Origin: a virus
Reading direction: 5' to 3' (one strand)
Length of the DNA: 32,980 nucleotides
Virus record (IMG/VR): IMGVR_UViG_3300032311_000816
Span: 1-32,980 of that record
Position 1 is the first letter of the stretch. Every line of letters begins with the position of its first letter. Under the pieces are notes generated by a model. That model worked only from the letters and a program-made list of their open reading frames with translations. It had not been told where the DNA came from and did no database searches. Of the stretch, positions 21,081 through 29,811 are shown in pieces. Made by a program: the position numbers and the translations under genes.

Positions 21081-22913
21081 ATGTGGTATTGTAACGATAA
21101 ATATAAGAAAAATTTAGTTGACTTTAATAAAGAATTATTAAAAATTGAAGGTACAATGCTTGATAAGGAAGCTAAGATAAGTTTAGCTAAATTCTTAAGA
21201 GCAAATTTAGGCTTGACTACAGAATTGATAAGTGGAATTAAACTAGCTCCATATCAAGAAGTGACATTAAAAGGATTCTTTAATCGTAATTTTAATATGT
21301 GTGTTTGGGGTCGAGGTTGTTCTAAATCATTTATCGCTAGTGTTTATATTTTCTTACAATGTATATTTGAACCAAATTCTAAGATATTAATTGCTGGACC
21401 AACATTTAGAACTGCTAGAAATATTTTTACAAATTTAGAAAAGTTAGTAAATAGTAAAGAAGCTCAATTGCTTCAACAAGCTTTTGGAGTTAAGAGTAAA
21501 AGAAATGATTTATTTGAATGGGAAATTAATGGTGGAAATATTGTAGCTATTCCTCTTAATGGTGAAAAAGTTCGAGGATTTCGTGCTAATGTTCTTGTTC
21601 TTGATGAGTTTCTACTTATACCAGAAGAAATTATTAAAAATGTTCTAATGCCATTCTTGGTTGCTCCTCAGAATATGAAAGAACGTATTCAAATCAGAGA
21701 AATGGAAGATAAATTAATTGCTGAAGGGATGATGAAAGAAGATGAAAGAATGGTCTTCCCAAATAAGTCAAAAATGATAGCTCTTTCTTCTGCTAGTTAT
21801 ACATTTGAAAATCTTTATAAAACATATCAAGAATGGGTTGCTAATATCTATTCTGATGAAGCAGTTAAAGATGCCACATATTTTGTAAGCCAAATGGGAT
21901 ACGAATCTCTTCCAGAAGAAATGGTTGATAAAACTATTATTGAAGAAGCTCAGGCTGGTGGATTGAGTCATAGTGGTTTTTTAAGAGAGTATTGTGCTCA
22001 ATTCACAGATGGAAGTGATAGTTACTTTTCAGCAAAGAAAATGCATGAATGTACAATTAAAGATGGTGAAAATCCGACTTCTAAAATTTATGGCGATAAA
22101 GACAAAAAATATATACTAGCAATTGATCCAAGTTTTAGTAATAGCCCAAGTTCAGATTATTTTGCTATGAGTGTTTTAGAGATTGATGATGAAAAGAAAG
22201 ATTGCATTATAGTTCATTCTTATGCTGTAGCTGGTGGAGATCTTAAAGATCATATTTTATATTTTCATTATTTATTAAATAATTTTAATATAGAGATGAT
22301 CATCATTGATAATGCTGGATATCAATTTATTGACTCTGCAAATGAAAATGAATTATTTAGAAAATCTGGAATTAATCTTAAATTTTTTGATGTTAATTCA
22401 GATGCAGAAGGAATTGAATATGATCTAATGTTAAAAGATGCAAAAAGACAATACAATAAAGAAACGAAAAGAATTTGTTTTAAACAAGTATTTACTACTG
22501 AATTTATTCGTAAAGGAAATGAATATCTTCAAGCAAGTATAGATCATAAGAAGATATGGTTTGCTAGTCGTATATCTGCAAATGGAGATTCTTTCGGAAG
22601 AGTCACTGGAAGTAATATCAATATAGAGAGTACTGGGTTTAATAATTTAATTGATTTTATTGAAAATCAAGATGATATGATTTATGCAACAAAAAAAGAA
22701 TGTAGTTTGATTGAAGTTAAGAGTACTAGCCGTGGTCTTCAATCATTTGACCTACCACAACATCTTAAAAGAAATACTAGTGCTAATAGAGCAAGAAAAG
22801 ATAGATATACTGCTCTTATGCTAGGAAATTGGGCAAGTAAGATATACTACGATATGACTAAAATTGAGAATAAAGTAGAAAATGATACATTTACGCCTAT
22901 AATGTTAAAATAG
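21081..22913 (+). CDS. Terminase large subunit
   Basis: 610 aa, two-domain motor/nuclease. The ATPase half has Walker A GRGCSKS at 77-83, AGPTFRTARNIF, and Walker B VLVLDEFLLI with D175/E176. The RNase H-like nuclease half has ILAIDPSFSNSPSSDYFAM (first catalytic Asp), MIIIDNAGYQF (second acidic strand), and a later Asp in FNNLIDFIENQDDM. It cuts concatemeric DNA and pumps it into the prohead through the portal encoded next. GTATAATC (21069-21076) lies 4 bases before the start, with TTGCAA 17 bases above the TATAAT. Confidence 0.93.
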   Translation: MWYCNDKYKKNLVDFNKELLKIEGTMLDKEAKISLAKFLRANLGLTTELISGIKLAPYQEVTLKGFFNRNFNMCVWGRGCSKSFIASVYIFLQCIFEPNSKILIAGPTFRTARNIFTNLEKLVNSKEAQLLQQAFGVKSKRNDLFEWEINGGNIVAIPLNGEKVRGFRANVLVLDEFLLIPEEIIKNVLMPFLVAPQNMKERIQIREMEDKLIAEGMMKEDERMVFPNKSKMIALSSASYTFENLYKTYQEWVANIYSDEAVKDATYFVSQMGYESLPEEMVDKTIIEEAQAGGLSHSGFLREYCAQFTDGSDSYFSAKKMHECTIKDGENPTSKIYGDKDKKYILAIDPSFSNSPSSDYFAMSVLEIDDEKKDCIIVHSYAVAGGDLKDHILYFHYLLNNFNIEMIIIDNAGYQFIDSANENELFRKSGINLKFFDVNSDAEGIEYDLMLKDAKRQYNKETKRICFKQVFTTEFIRKGNEYLQASIDHKKIWFASRISANGDSFGRVTGSNINIESTGFNNLIDFIENQDDMIYATKKECSLIEVKSTSRGLQSFDLPQHLKRNTSANRARKDRYTALMLGNWASKIYYDMTKIENKVENDTFTPIMLK

Positions 22914-22921
22914 GTGTAATA
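22914..22921 (+). promoter_or_regulatory. Late-type promoter motif GTGTAATA before the portal gene
   Basis: Starts at the last base of the terminase stop codon and lies 17 bases before the portal ATG. No -35-like box at the normal distance. Confidence 0.5.
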
Positions 22922-22938
22922 TTTAAAAATAAACAAAA

Positions 22939-24816
22939 ATGGCTAAAAAACTCCAAAAAGACGAAAAATTAACAAACTATACAACTGGTGAGCCTTTGAT
23001 GGCAGTAGCAGGAATGAAGGAGATTAAGGCTTCTGATAAATCTAGAAGGAACAGATCTGCTACAATAGAAAGAACAGATAAATACGCTAATATTACAAAT
23101 GGATTAATACCATTTAATAGATCTTCTACAAGTGTTTATAGTTCGTCAAATATGGACGTAAGAGATGCGGTCATCTTATGTCAAAAGGCTTATTATAATT
23201 TTGCAATATTTAGAAACACAGTAGATTTAATGACAGAATTTAGTTCTAGTAAAATTTACTTTAAAGGCGGAAGTCAAAAGAGTAGAGATTTTTTTGAAGC
23301 ACTATTTAATAAAATTAATCTTTGGAGTTTTCAAGATAAGTTTTTTAGAGAATATTATCGTTCTGGTAATGTATTTATGTATAGATTTGATACAAGCATT
23401 AAAGAAGATGATTTAATTAAAATTACTCAAACATTTGGAATTAGTAAAGCTGCTTCTGTCACTTTACCAGCTAGATATATAATAATTAATCCAGCAGATA
23501 TTCAAATTGCTGGAAATATTAGTTTCGTTACAAATAAATTTTATAAAGTATTAAGCGATTATGAATTAGAAAGACTTCGTAGCCCAAGAACAGAAGAAGA
23601 TAAAGAAGTTTACGAATCATTACCTCAAGAAGTTAAAGATAATATTCAAAAGAAAGCTAATGTTGCAATTATGCCATTAGACTCTCATCGTTTAGTGGCT
23701 GTATTTTATAAGAAACAAGATTACGAGCCATTTTCTGTTCCGATGGGATTTCCAGTTCTTGAAGATATTAATGCTAAAGCTGAAATGCGTAAAATGGATA
23801 TGGCAATTGCTAGAACAATGCAACAAGCAATTCTTCTGATAACAATGGGAACAGATCCAGATAAGGGTGGTATTAATCAAAAAAATCTTGAAGCGATGCA
23901 AGCTCTATTCCAAAATGAAAGCGTTGGAAGAGTTCTTATTGCAGATTATACAACAAAAGCTGAATTCGTTGTACCTCCAATTGCCGATCTTCTTGATCCT
24001 AAAAAATATGAAGTAATAGATAGAGATATTCAAATTGGTTTAAATAACATCCTTATTGGGAGTGAAAAATTTGCAAATACAAGCATTAAAGTACAAGTGT
24101 TTGTTGAAAGACTAAAACAAGCAAGAGAAGCTTTTATTAATGAGTTCCTTGCACCAGAAATTGTTAGAATGAGTAAAAGTCTTGGATTCAAAAATTATCC
24201 AACACCATACTTTGAAGATATAGACTTAAAAGACGATATCCAATATTCTAGAGTATATAATAGACTCATGGAACTCGGAATATTAACTCCAGAAGAAGGT
24301 CTTAAGGCTATCGAAAGTGGCAGATTACCAGACGCAGAGTCTTCAATTGAAAGTCAAAAGAAATATAAAGAGCTTAGAGATCAAGGGTATTATCTACCTG
24401 TTATTGGTGGAAATCAACAAGCTGGTGGTAGGCCAACTGGTAGCACTGGAACGCCTCAAGCGACAAAAAATGTAAGCCCTATTGGTACTGGTAAACAATC
24501 TAAAGCAGAATTTAGTGCTAAAAAAGTTGGAGAGAATTTTGTACTAGCCTCTAAACTAGAAGATCATGTCACAGATTTGATTAAACAAAAATTTAATATA
24601 AAGAAATTAAATAAACAACAAAAGAATATTGTAAATGATATTTCTAGAATGATTATATCGAATGAGGATTCTGCAGGATGGATCGAGAATGCTGCCAGTT
24701 ACGTTGAAAATCCTATTGACAAAAATAAAAATAATGTAAATGAAGTAATTGAGATTGCTGAAAATCATCAAATAGACACTTATATAGCTAGCATATTAAG
24801 AAATAGTAAAGTTTAA
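22939..24816 (+). CDS. Portal protein
   Basis: 625 aa, right after the large terminase as in most tailed phages. The N-terminal and central parts contain VILCQKAYYNFAIFRNTVDLMTEFSSSKIYF, a FFREYYRSGNVFMYRF segment, LPARYIIINPADIQIAG, and the long stem helix KAEMRKMDMAIARTMQQAILLITMG. EVIDRDIQIGLNNILIG is a typical portal crown/wing element. The last 130 residues hold a Gly/Thr/Pro/Gln linker (GGNQQAGGRPTGSTGTPQATK) and a Lys-rich helical tail. Dodecamers form the DNA entry vertex. Confidence 0.88.
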   Translation: MAKKLQKDEKLTNYTTGEPLMAVAGMKEIKASDKSRRNRSATIERTDKYANITNGLIPFNRSSTSVYSSSNMDVRDAVILCQKAYYNFAIFRNTVDLMTEFSSSKIYFKGGSQKSRDFFEALFNKINLWSFQDKFFREYYRSGNVFMYRFDTSIKEDDLIKITQTFGISKAASVTLPARYIIINPADIQIAGNISFVTNKFYKVLSDYELERLRSPRTEEDKEVYESLPQEVKDNIQKKANVAIMPLDSHRLVAVFYKKQDYEPFSVPMGFPVLEDINAKAEMRKMDMAIARTMQQAILLITMGTDPDKGGINQKNLEAMQALFQNESVGRVLIADYTTKAEFVVPPIADLLDPKKYEVIDRDIQIGLNNILIGSEKFANTSIKVQVFVERLKQAREAFINEFLAPEIVRMSKSLGFKNYPTPYFEDIDLKDDIQYSRVYNRLMELGILTPEEGLKAIESGRLPDAESSIESQKKYKELRDQGYYLPVIGGNQQAGGRPTGSTGTPQATKNVSPIGTGKQSKAEFSAKKVGENFVLASKLEDHVTDLIKQKFNIKKLNKQQKNIVNDISRMIISNEDSAGWIENAASYVENPIDKNKNNVNEVIEIAENHQIDTYIASILRNSKV

Positions 24817-24824
24817 TTTAGCTT

Positions 24825-24845
24825 TTTAAAAAAAAGCTACACATA
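24825..24845. terminator. Hairpin after the portal gene
   Basis: TAGCTTTTT-AAA-AAAAAGCTA is a 9-bp stem with a short loop, starting 8 bases after the portal stop codon. There is no clear U-run immediately after it, so it may be a weak terminator or an RNA-stabilising hairpin. The rest of the 120-base gap is A/T-rich and holds TATAAT and CTGTAATA (24910-24917) before nrdA. Confidence 0.4.
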
Positions 24846-24936
24846 AAAAACTTAAAAATAAAAATTGTTAATAAGTAGATTTTTTTTACTTTTATTTTCT
24901 ATAATAAAGCTGTAATATAAGATCTACTCTTGAAAC

Positions 24937-27198
24937 ATGAATAAATCTATACTAGTTAAAAAAAGAAATGGTGCGTCTGAAAAATTTGATATAGAAAAAA
25001 TCAATAAGGTAATTAAATGGGCAATTGATGGTCTATCTGGCGTAAGTCTCACAGATATCGAAATAAACGCTAAAATTAATATGCATGAAGGAGTTTCTAC
25101 TGAGGAAATTCATAAACTTATAATAGAGAGTGCAGCAAATTTAATTAGCGTAGAAAGTCCAAACTATCAATATGTAGCTAGTAGATTATTAAACTATCAA
25201 TTGCGTAAAGATGTATGGAGGGGTAAGCATGCACCACGACTAATAGAATTTATACAAAATGGTATTAAAAATAAAATTTATGATGCAGTTATCCTAGAGA
25301 AATATACCGAGGATGAGATTAATAAGATGGGCGAATTTATTGATCATGAAAGAGATTTTATATTTACTTATGCTGGAATAAAACAATTATGCGATAAGTA
25401 TTTAATTAAAAATAGAACAAATGGAGTAATTTATGAGACTCCGCAGTTTGCTTACTTATTAATATCTGCTTATGCTTTTATAAATTATCCAATAGAAACA
25501 AGAATAAATTATGTAAGAAAGTTTTATGACGCTATTAGTAAGCATAAAATTAATCTTCCAACACCAGTAATGGCTGGAGTAAGAACAAGTAGTAGAAATT
25601 ACGCTAGCTGTTGTTTAATTGGAGTAGATGACACAAGGGAAAGTATTACAGCTAGTGCTACTGCTGTTAGTATGGCTACTGCTAATAGATGTGGTATTGG
25701 AATTGATGTAAGTAAAATTAGAGCTATTGGTTCTCCAATTAAAAACGGAGAAGTTGTTCATACTGGTTTAATTCCATTTTTAAAAATCTATGAAAGTAGC
25801 GTAAAGGCTTGGCAACAGAATGGATTGAGAGGTGGTAGTGCAACTTGTAATATTCAATGGTGGCATTACGAGATTGAAGATATTATTGTTTTAAAAAATA
25901 ATGCTGGAACAGATGACAACAGAGTTCGTAAACTTGATTATACTGTTGGCATGAGTAAACTATTTTATGATAGAGTATTAAAAGATGAAGATATTACTTT
26001 ATTTAATAATGCAGAAGTTCCAGAACTTTATGAAGCATGGGGTACAAAAGACTTTGATAAAGTATATAAAGAGTGTGAATCTAAAAAATTAAAGTTAAAA
26101 AAGAAAGTATCTGCTCGTAAATTATTTTCTCTTATAGTTAAAGAGAGAGTTGAGACTGGTCGTATTTATATTCTTAACGTAGATCATGCTAATGAACATG
26201 GAGCTTGGTCTGATAAAGTTACGATGAGTAATCTTTGCACAGAAGTTATTCATCCTACTATTCCATTAAATGATTATAATGATAAAGATGGTGAAATTGG
26301 AATGTGTATTCTTTCAGCAGTAAATATGTTAGAAATTAAAAATTGGCAAGATCTTGAAAAGACATGCGATCTTATCGTAAGATTTCTAGAAGAAATCATT
26401 GAGCTTCAAGACTATTTTAATATTGCTGCTGAGAATTTTGCTAAAAAGCGTAGAAGTCTTGGTATTGGAATTACTAATCTAGCTGCTTTTCTTGCTAAGA
26501 ATGAATTAAAATATTCAAATGATAAATCATTATCAGTAATTGATGAATGGATGGAGCATTTTCAATACTATTTATTAACCAGTAGCATGGAATTAGCTAA
26601 AGAAAAAGGCAGATGTGAGAAGTTCGATCATACAAAATATTCTAAAGGTATATTACCAATTGATACATATAAAGATAAAGTAGATGAAATTTGCAAAAGA
26701 AAATTATCACTCGATTGGGAAAAGCTAAGAAAAGATATTAAAGAATTTGGATTAAGACATTCAACTCTTTCTTCTTGTATGCCCTGTGAAAGTAGTTCTG
26801 TTATTCAATCTTCTACCAATGGAGTAGAACCAATTCGTAGTCTTATTACTTACAAAACAAGTAAAATGGGTAAGCTTCCAGTTATGGTTCCAGGAATCGG
26901 CAAGTACGATGAAAATTATGAACTAGCTTATGAATTAAAGGATAATACTGGATTGCTTAAAATTAATGCAGTTATTCAGAAATATATTGACATGGCTATA
27001 TCAACTAATGTATACTATAATTATAGTCATTATGAAAACAATATATTACCAGATGCAAAAGTCATGAAAGAATTAATTTATGCTTATAGTCTTGGTTTGA
27101 TTAGTCTTTATTACAACAATACAGACGACGGAGATAAAGAACAATCACTTAATCAAAAAGAAGATAGAGATTGCTCAAGTGGTGCGTGTAAACTATAG
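24937..27198 (+). CDS. nrdA: Ribonucleoside-diphosphate reductase class I alpha subunit
   Basis: 753 aa, normal size. An N-terminal ATP-cone (VKKRNGASEKFDIEKINKVI...) indicates dATP feedback control, perhaps unwelcome to a phage. Catalytic features: the redox Cys in ASCCLIGVDD (about residue 226), SNLCTEV with the thiyl-radical Cys (about 434), and SCMPCESSS (about 612-616). The C-terminal redox pair is DCSSGACKL. It reduces NDPs to dNDPs with NrdB. The promoter region carries TATAAT and CTGTAATA 19-37 bases upstream. nrdAB lies inside the late module between the portal and structural genes. Confidence 0.96.
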   Translation: MNKSILVKKRNGASEKFDIEKINKVIKWAIDGLSGVSLTDIEINAKINMHEGVSTEEIHKLIIESAANLISVESPNYQYVASRLLNYQLRKDVWRGKHAPRLIEFIQNGIKNKIYDAVILEKYTEDEINKMGEFIDHERDFIFTYAGIKQLCDKYLIKNRTNGVIYETPQFAYLLISAYAFINYPIETRINYVRKFYDAISKHKINLPTPVMAGVRTSSRNYASCCLIGVDDTRESITASATAVSMATANRCGIGIDVSKIRAIGSPIKNGEVVHTGLIPFLKIYESSVKAWQQNGLRGGSATCNIQWWHYEIEDIIVLKNNAGTDDNRVRKLDYTVGMSKLFYDRVLKDEDITLFNNAEVPELYEAWGTKDFDKVYKECESKKLKLKKKVSARKLFSLIVKERVETGRIYILNVDHANEHGAWSDKVTMSNLCTEVIHPTIPLNDYNDKDGEIGMCILSAVNMLEIKNWQDLEKTCDLIVRFLEEIIELQDYFNIAAENFAKKRRSLGIGITNLAAFLAKNELKYSNDKSLSVIDEWMEHFQYYLLTSSMELAKEKGRCEKFDHTKYSKGILPIDTYKDKVDEICKRKLSLDWEKLRKDIKEFGLRHSTLSSCMPCESSSVIQSSTNGVEPIRSLITYKTSKMGKLPVMVPGIGKYDENYELAYELKDNTGLLKINAVIQKYIDMAISTNVYYNYSHYENNILPDAKVMKELIYAYSLGLISLYYNNTDDGDKEQSLNQKEDRDCSSGACKL

Positions 27199-27201
27199 TC
27201 C

Positions 27202-28266
27202 ATGAAAACAGTATTAAACTTTAAAAATGTAGATACTACAAAACAACCATTATTTCTTGGTGAAGATCTTAATCTTCAAAGATATGATCGTTTTAAATAT
27301 CCAGTATTTTTTGAACTATTTAAAAAGCAAAATGAAAATTTTTGGTGGCCTCATGAAATTGCTCTTGGTAAGGATAGGAGCGATTATAAAAATTTAACCG
27401 ATACAGAAAGATTTGTATTTGATAGTAATTTAAGATTTCAAACTCTTGGTGACAGTATGCTTTCTCGTAGTATTCATTCGCTTAAAGATTATGTAAGTAA
27501 TCCAGAACTTGAGATTTGTATGAATACTTGGGCTCAATTTGAAGGCATTCATAGCTATTCTTATTCTTATCTCTTGAATAATGTATATCCAGATGCAACT
27601 AAATTTTTTGATAGTATTATGGAAGATAAAGAAATTACAAGTCGCGCCGAGTTAATTAGAAATAATTTTGATAAAATCCTTGGTGATGATGATAAGAAAG
27701 ATGTTAAACAAAAGATTTTTGATGCAATTCTTTCTATCAATGTAATGGAAGGTCTTGTATTTTACGTTTCTTTTGCTTGTTCTTTTTATTTTGGATATCG
27801 TGGTAAGATGGAAGGTAATTCTAAAATTATCAAATTCATTCAAAGAGATGAAGCACTTCATTTTGCTGTAAGTCAAAATCTTCTTAAGATTCTAAAAGAA
27901 GAGGATAAGGAAGGCTTTACTTCTATCGTTAAGAAAAGCGAAGATAAAATATATGCTTTCTATGAACAAGCTGCAAAAAATGAATGCGAATGGTCACAAT
28001 ATTTATTTAGCAAAGGTAATCTATTAGGATTAAATCCAGAAGTTCTTGATGGATATTCTAAATGGCTTTGTGATAATAGATTAAGAAGTATTGGTTACAA
28101 GAAGATATTCAATCAAAAAGATAATCCTATTGGTGGTTGGCTTGATAGTTACTTGGATAGTAGTAAGGTACAAGTAGCTCCTCAAGAAACAGAGATTTCT
28201 AGCTATAAAGTAGGAGCAAGAAAGACTGATATCTCTGATGATGATTTTGGTGATTTAAAGCTATAA
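27202..28266 (+). CDS. nrdB: Ribonucleoside-diphosphate reductase class Ia beta subunit
   Basis: 354 aa, 3 bases after nrdA. All iron ligands are visible: Asp84 (QTLGDS), Glu114 and His117 (FEGIH), Glu183 (VMEGL), Glu217 and His220 (DEALH). The radical tyrosine is Tyr121, four residues after His117, so it should form the classical diferric-tyrosyl radical. The C-terminal tail, which docks on NrdA, ends ISDDDFGDLKL. With NrdA it makes deoxynucleotides for phage replication. Confidence 0.96.
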   Translation: MKTVLNFKNVDTTKQPLFLGEDLNLQRYDRFKYPVFFELFKKQNENFWWPHEIALGKDRSDYKNLTDTERFVFDSNLRFQTLGDSMLSRSIHSLKDYVSNPELEICMNTWAQFEGIHSYSYSYLLNNVYPDATKFFDSIMEDKEITSRAELIRNNFDKILGDDDKKDVKQKIFDAILSINVMEGLVFYVSFACSFYFGYRGKMEGNSKIIKFIQRDEALHFAVSQNLLKILKEEDKEGFTSIVKKSEDKIYAFYEQAAKNECEWSQYLFSKGNLLGLNPEVLDGYSKWLCDNRLRSIGYKKIFNQKDNPIGGWLDSYLDSSKVQVAPQETEISSYKVGARKTDISDDDFGDLKL

Positions 28267-28281
28267 TAGTTATCTGAAAAA

Positions 28282-28290
28282 GTGTAAATA
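28282..28290 (+). promoter_or_regulatory. Late-type promoter motif GTGTAAATA
   Basis: Five bases before the GTG start of the 110-aa membrane gene, with no -35 box. Differs by one base from the T4 late box TATAAATA. Confidence 0.55.
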
Positions 28291-28295
28291 TCTAT

Positions 28296-28628
28296 GTGAA
28301 TTTAGATATTAACATATTATTTAATTTGATTTTAGGGGCATTGTCCTTTTTAGGTGGTTGGTTATTTACTAGAGTTTTCTCTTTATTTGATAAGCAAGAG
28401 AAGTTAATGAAGGAATTGAATGATAAGACATTTAGCGATTTTATAACTTTAAGAAAAGAGCTAGAAGCAGAGAGTAGAAAAAATGAACAAGATATAGCAG
28501 ATCTTGCTTTAAAAGTAAGTACAACTTATGCTACTAAAGATACCGTAGAAAATGCTATGGAAAAGATTGAAGATAAGCTAGATAGAAACTTTGATTTGAT
28601 TCAACAGTATTTTTTCGATAAAGATTAA
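28296..28628 (+). CDS. Membrane protein with coiled coil
   Basis: 110 aa, GTG start. Residues about 7-27 form one membrane span (ILFNLILGALSFLGGWLFTRVFSLF). The rest is a charged coiled coil (KLMKELNDKTFSDFITLRKELEAESRKNEQDIADLALKV ... NAMEKIEDKLDRNFDLIQQYFF). The layout fits a small phage membrane protein such as a spanin-like or accessory lysis factor, but no lysis gene is nearby. Function unknown. Confidence 0.65.
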   Translation: MNLDINILFNLILGALSFLGGWLFTRVFSLFDKQEKLMKELNDKTFSDFITLRKELEAESRKNEQDIADLALKVSTTYATKDTVENAMEKIEDKLDRNFDLIQQYFFDKD

Positions 28629-28633
28629 TTTAG

Positions 28634-28641
28634 CTGTAATA
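28634..28641 (+). promoter_or_regulatory. Late-type promoter motif CTGTAATA
   Basis: Six bases above the GTG start of the 173-aa gene; same core as the site before nrdA (AGCTGTAATA). Confidence 0.5.
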
Positions 28642-28647
28642 GCATAA

Positions 28648-29169
28648 GTGACAGTAACTGATAAAGATATATCTTATCTTTCTAAAAAACTTAATCTATC
28701 TGAGGAGAAGACCCTCTGTTTGATTGATGATCCAGAAGCAGTAGAAAAAATTTTAATAAAAGTAGCACAAGAAGATTTGCATGGTGGTGAAGTACTGGAC
28801 ATTAGTTTTCCGCTTTATACATGTTTATGCATTTTAAAATATAGTGAAGATTTAAAATACGATTTCAATGAGAAGGAATATATTAGTGACACTATAAGCA
28901 AAAAGTATCCTACAATAAGTAAGGATAAGCTTGAAGAAGAATTTATTTTAAATATAAAAAAGAATGAAGATACTGCTCAATACTTTACTGTGTTCTTAGG
29001 ATTTTTTCATAAAAAATTGGATAGACCAAGAAGGTGCTATCCAGATCAAAAGATTTATTATACTATAGCTAAAGAAGGTTACAAGAATTCAAACCGAGAG
29101 AATATAGCTTATCATTTAAATAATTGGATTAAAGTCTTAAGAAGAATCAATACTGAAATTTGGTTCTAA
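28648..29169 (+). CDS. Hypothetical protein
   Basis: 173 aa, GTG start. The N-terminal part is acidic and helical (DKDISYLSKKLNLSEEKTLCLIDDPEAVEKILIKVAQEDL). The middle holds a Cys pair (LYTCLCILKYSED), and the C-terminal part is basic and aromatic (DRPRRCYPDQKIYYTIAKEGYKN). No known motif. It sits downstream of the coiled-coil membrane protein and before the structured region. Function unknown. Confidence 0.6.
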   Translation: MTVTDKDISYLSKKLNLSEEKTLCLIDDPEAVEKILIKVAQEDLHGGEVLDISFPLYTCLCILKYSEDLKYDFNEKEYISDTISKKYPTISKDKLEEEFILNIKKNEDTAQYFTVFLGFFHKKLDRPRRCYPDQKIYYTIAKEGYKNSNRENIAYHLNNWIKVLRRINTEIWF

Positions 29170-29499
29170 ATCTTATCTTAATTATTATACTTTTCTTTAA
29201 TATCCCATAGAAGACTTTCCCTCATATATAATATTGAGGTCGTATCTAGTATATAGTCCCTACTTTTCTTTTAACTCCCATTTTCCTCTTGCGAGGAAAC
29301 AGACTACGGCATTTATAGAGGCGAGGTGGCTTACCTCTGTTACATTGCCGTCCCTTACAGCCACACATTAATTCCCAAGCCATCTTATGCACAAGGGAAG
29401 TTTTCATAGTCGCAAGTCTTCACAGCGTTGCTATCTCTTGGAACTATATACTAAATAGTTTTCTATAAAACTATCAAAATTGCCTATAATTAGAAGGCT
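29170..29499. other. Gene-poor, G/C-richer region with several hairpins (candidate structured RNA)
   Basis: This stretch breaks the A/T background between 29280 and 29430. On the plus strand: TTTCCTC-TTGC-GAGGAAA (29282-29299); ACGGCA (29306-29311) pairs with TGCCGT (29346-29351) around GAGGT-GGCTT-ACCTC (29323-29337); TCCCTT (29351-29356) pairs with AAGGGA (29393-29398). The GGCTT loop region (GTGGCT) can pair with AGCCAC (29359-29364) or, via TGGCTT, with AAGCCA (29377-29382), a possible pseudoknot. A 53-codon minus-strand frame (29246-29407) also crosses it. Identity unknown; it does not match tRNA, tmRNA or RNase P RNA by eye. Confidence 0.45.
29246..29407 (-). CDS. Questionable 53-aa basic Cys-rich ORF
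   Basis: Frame starting MKTSLVHKMAWELMCGC, continuing with more Cys and a Lys/Arg-rich end (FPRKRKMGVKRKVGTIY). Arguments for: four cysteines and a stop-free frame in a region with no other gene. Arguments against: it is opposite to all neighbours, uses G/C-rich codons rare here (CGG, CTC, CTG, CGC), and coincides with the hairpins of a probable RNA. I consider it more likely a by-product of the RNA. Confidence 0.2.
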   Translation of the reverse strand: MKTSLVHKMAWELMCGCKGRQCNRGKPPRLYKCRSLFPRKRKMGVKRKVGTIY

Positions 29500-29562
29500 A
29501 TGTCAATAGGTTATAATACTATTCTTTTTGGAGTTTGTCAAATATTTTTATATAATATTTTC

Positions 29563-29778
29563 ATGGAACTTATTAAGAATCAAGCTTCTTGGACTAAATT
29601 CACAAAGCTTAAAGCAAAAAGCTATAATTTAGAACAGGATAAAATTGATAAAAATTTTAAACCTCAAGAGTTTCCTTGTTTAGCTCAATCATATATAAAT
29701 TCAGATGTTAATGGTTTAAGATTAAAATTCGTATTCGCTTATAAAAAAGATTGTCAAAAACTATTAAGTAAAGTATAA
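29563..29778 (+). CDS. Small hypothetical protein
   Basis: 71 aa from the Met at 29563 (MELIKNQASWTKFTKLKAKSY), which has TATAAT (29551-29556) 6 bases above it. A longer frame from 29500, itself 9 bases below another TATAAT, would add 21 hydrophobic residues and a possible membrane anchor. The mature part is basic (CLAQSYINSDVNGLRLKFVFAYKKDCQKLLSKV). Its 3' end contains the -35 and -10 boxes of the tmRNA promoter. Not recognised. Confidence 0.55.
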   Translation: MELIKNQASWTKFTKLKAKSYNLEQDKIDKNFKPQEFPCLAQSYINSDVNGLRLKFVFAYKKDCQKLLSKV

Positions 29779-29779
29779 T
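29751..29779 (+). promoter_or_regulatory. Sigma70 promoter of tmRNA
   Basis: TTGTCA (29751-29756), 17 bases, TATAAT (29774-29779), inside the 3' end of the upstream gene, whose stop codon lies in the -10 box. The mature tmRNA 5' end at 29812 is about 26 bases below the expected start site, leaving a short leader for RNase P removal. Confidence 0.75.
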
Positions 29780-29811
29780 CTGTGTAAGATCGTTTGTAGT
29801 TCTTTCTCATT

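Noticed and set aside
29246-29407. A firm new Cys-rich protein gene on the minus strand
   Set aside because: Opposite to all neighbours, with codon use unlike the rest of the window, and it coincides with hairpins; kept only as a low-confidence feature.
29170-29499. RNase P RNA
   Set aside because: GAGGAAA occurs, and the minus strand has GAGGGAAAGTC near 29217, but the matching conserved 3' half with correct order and spacing is not found, and part of the needed length would lie in a coding gene.
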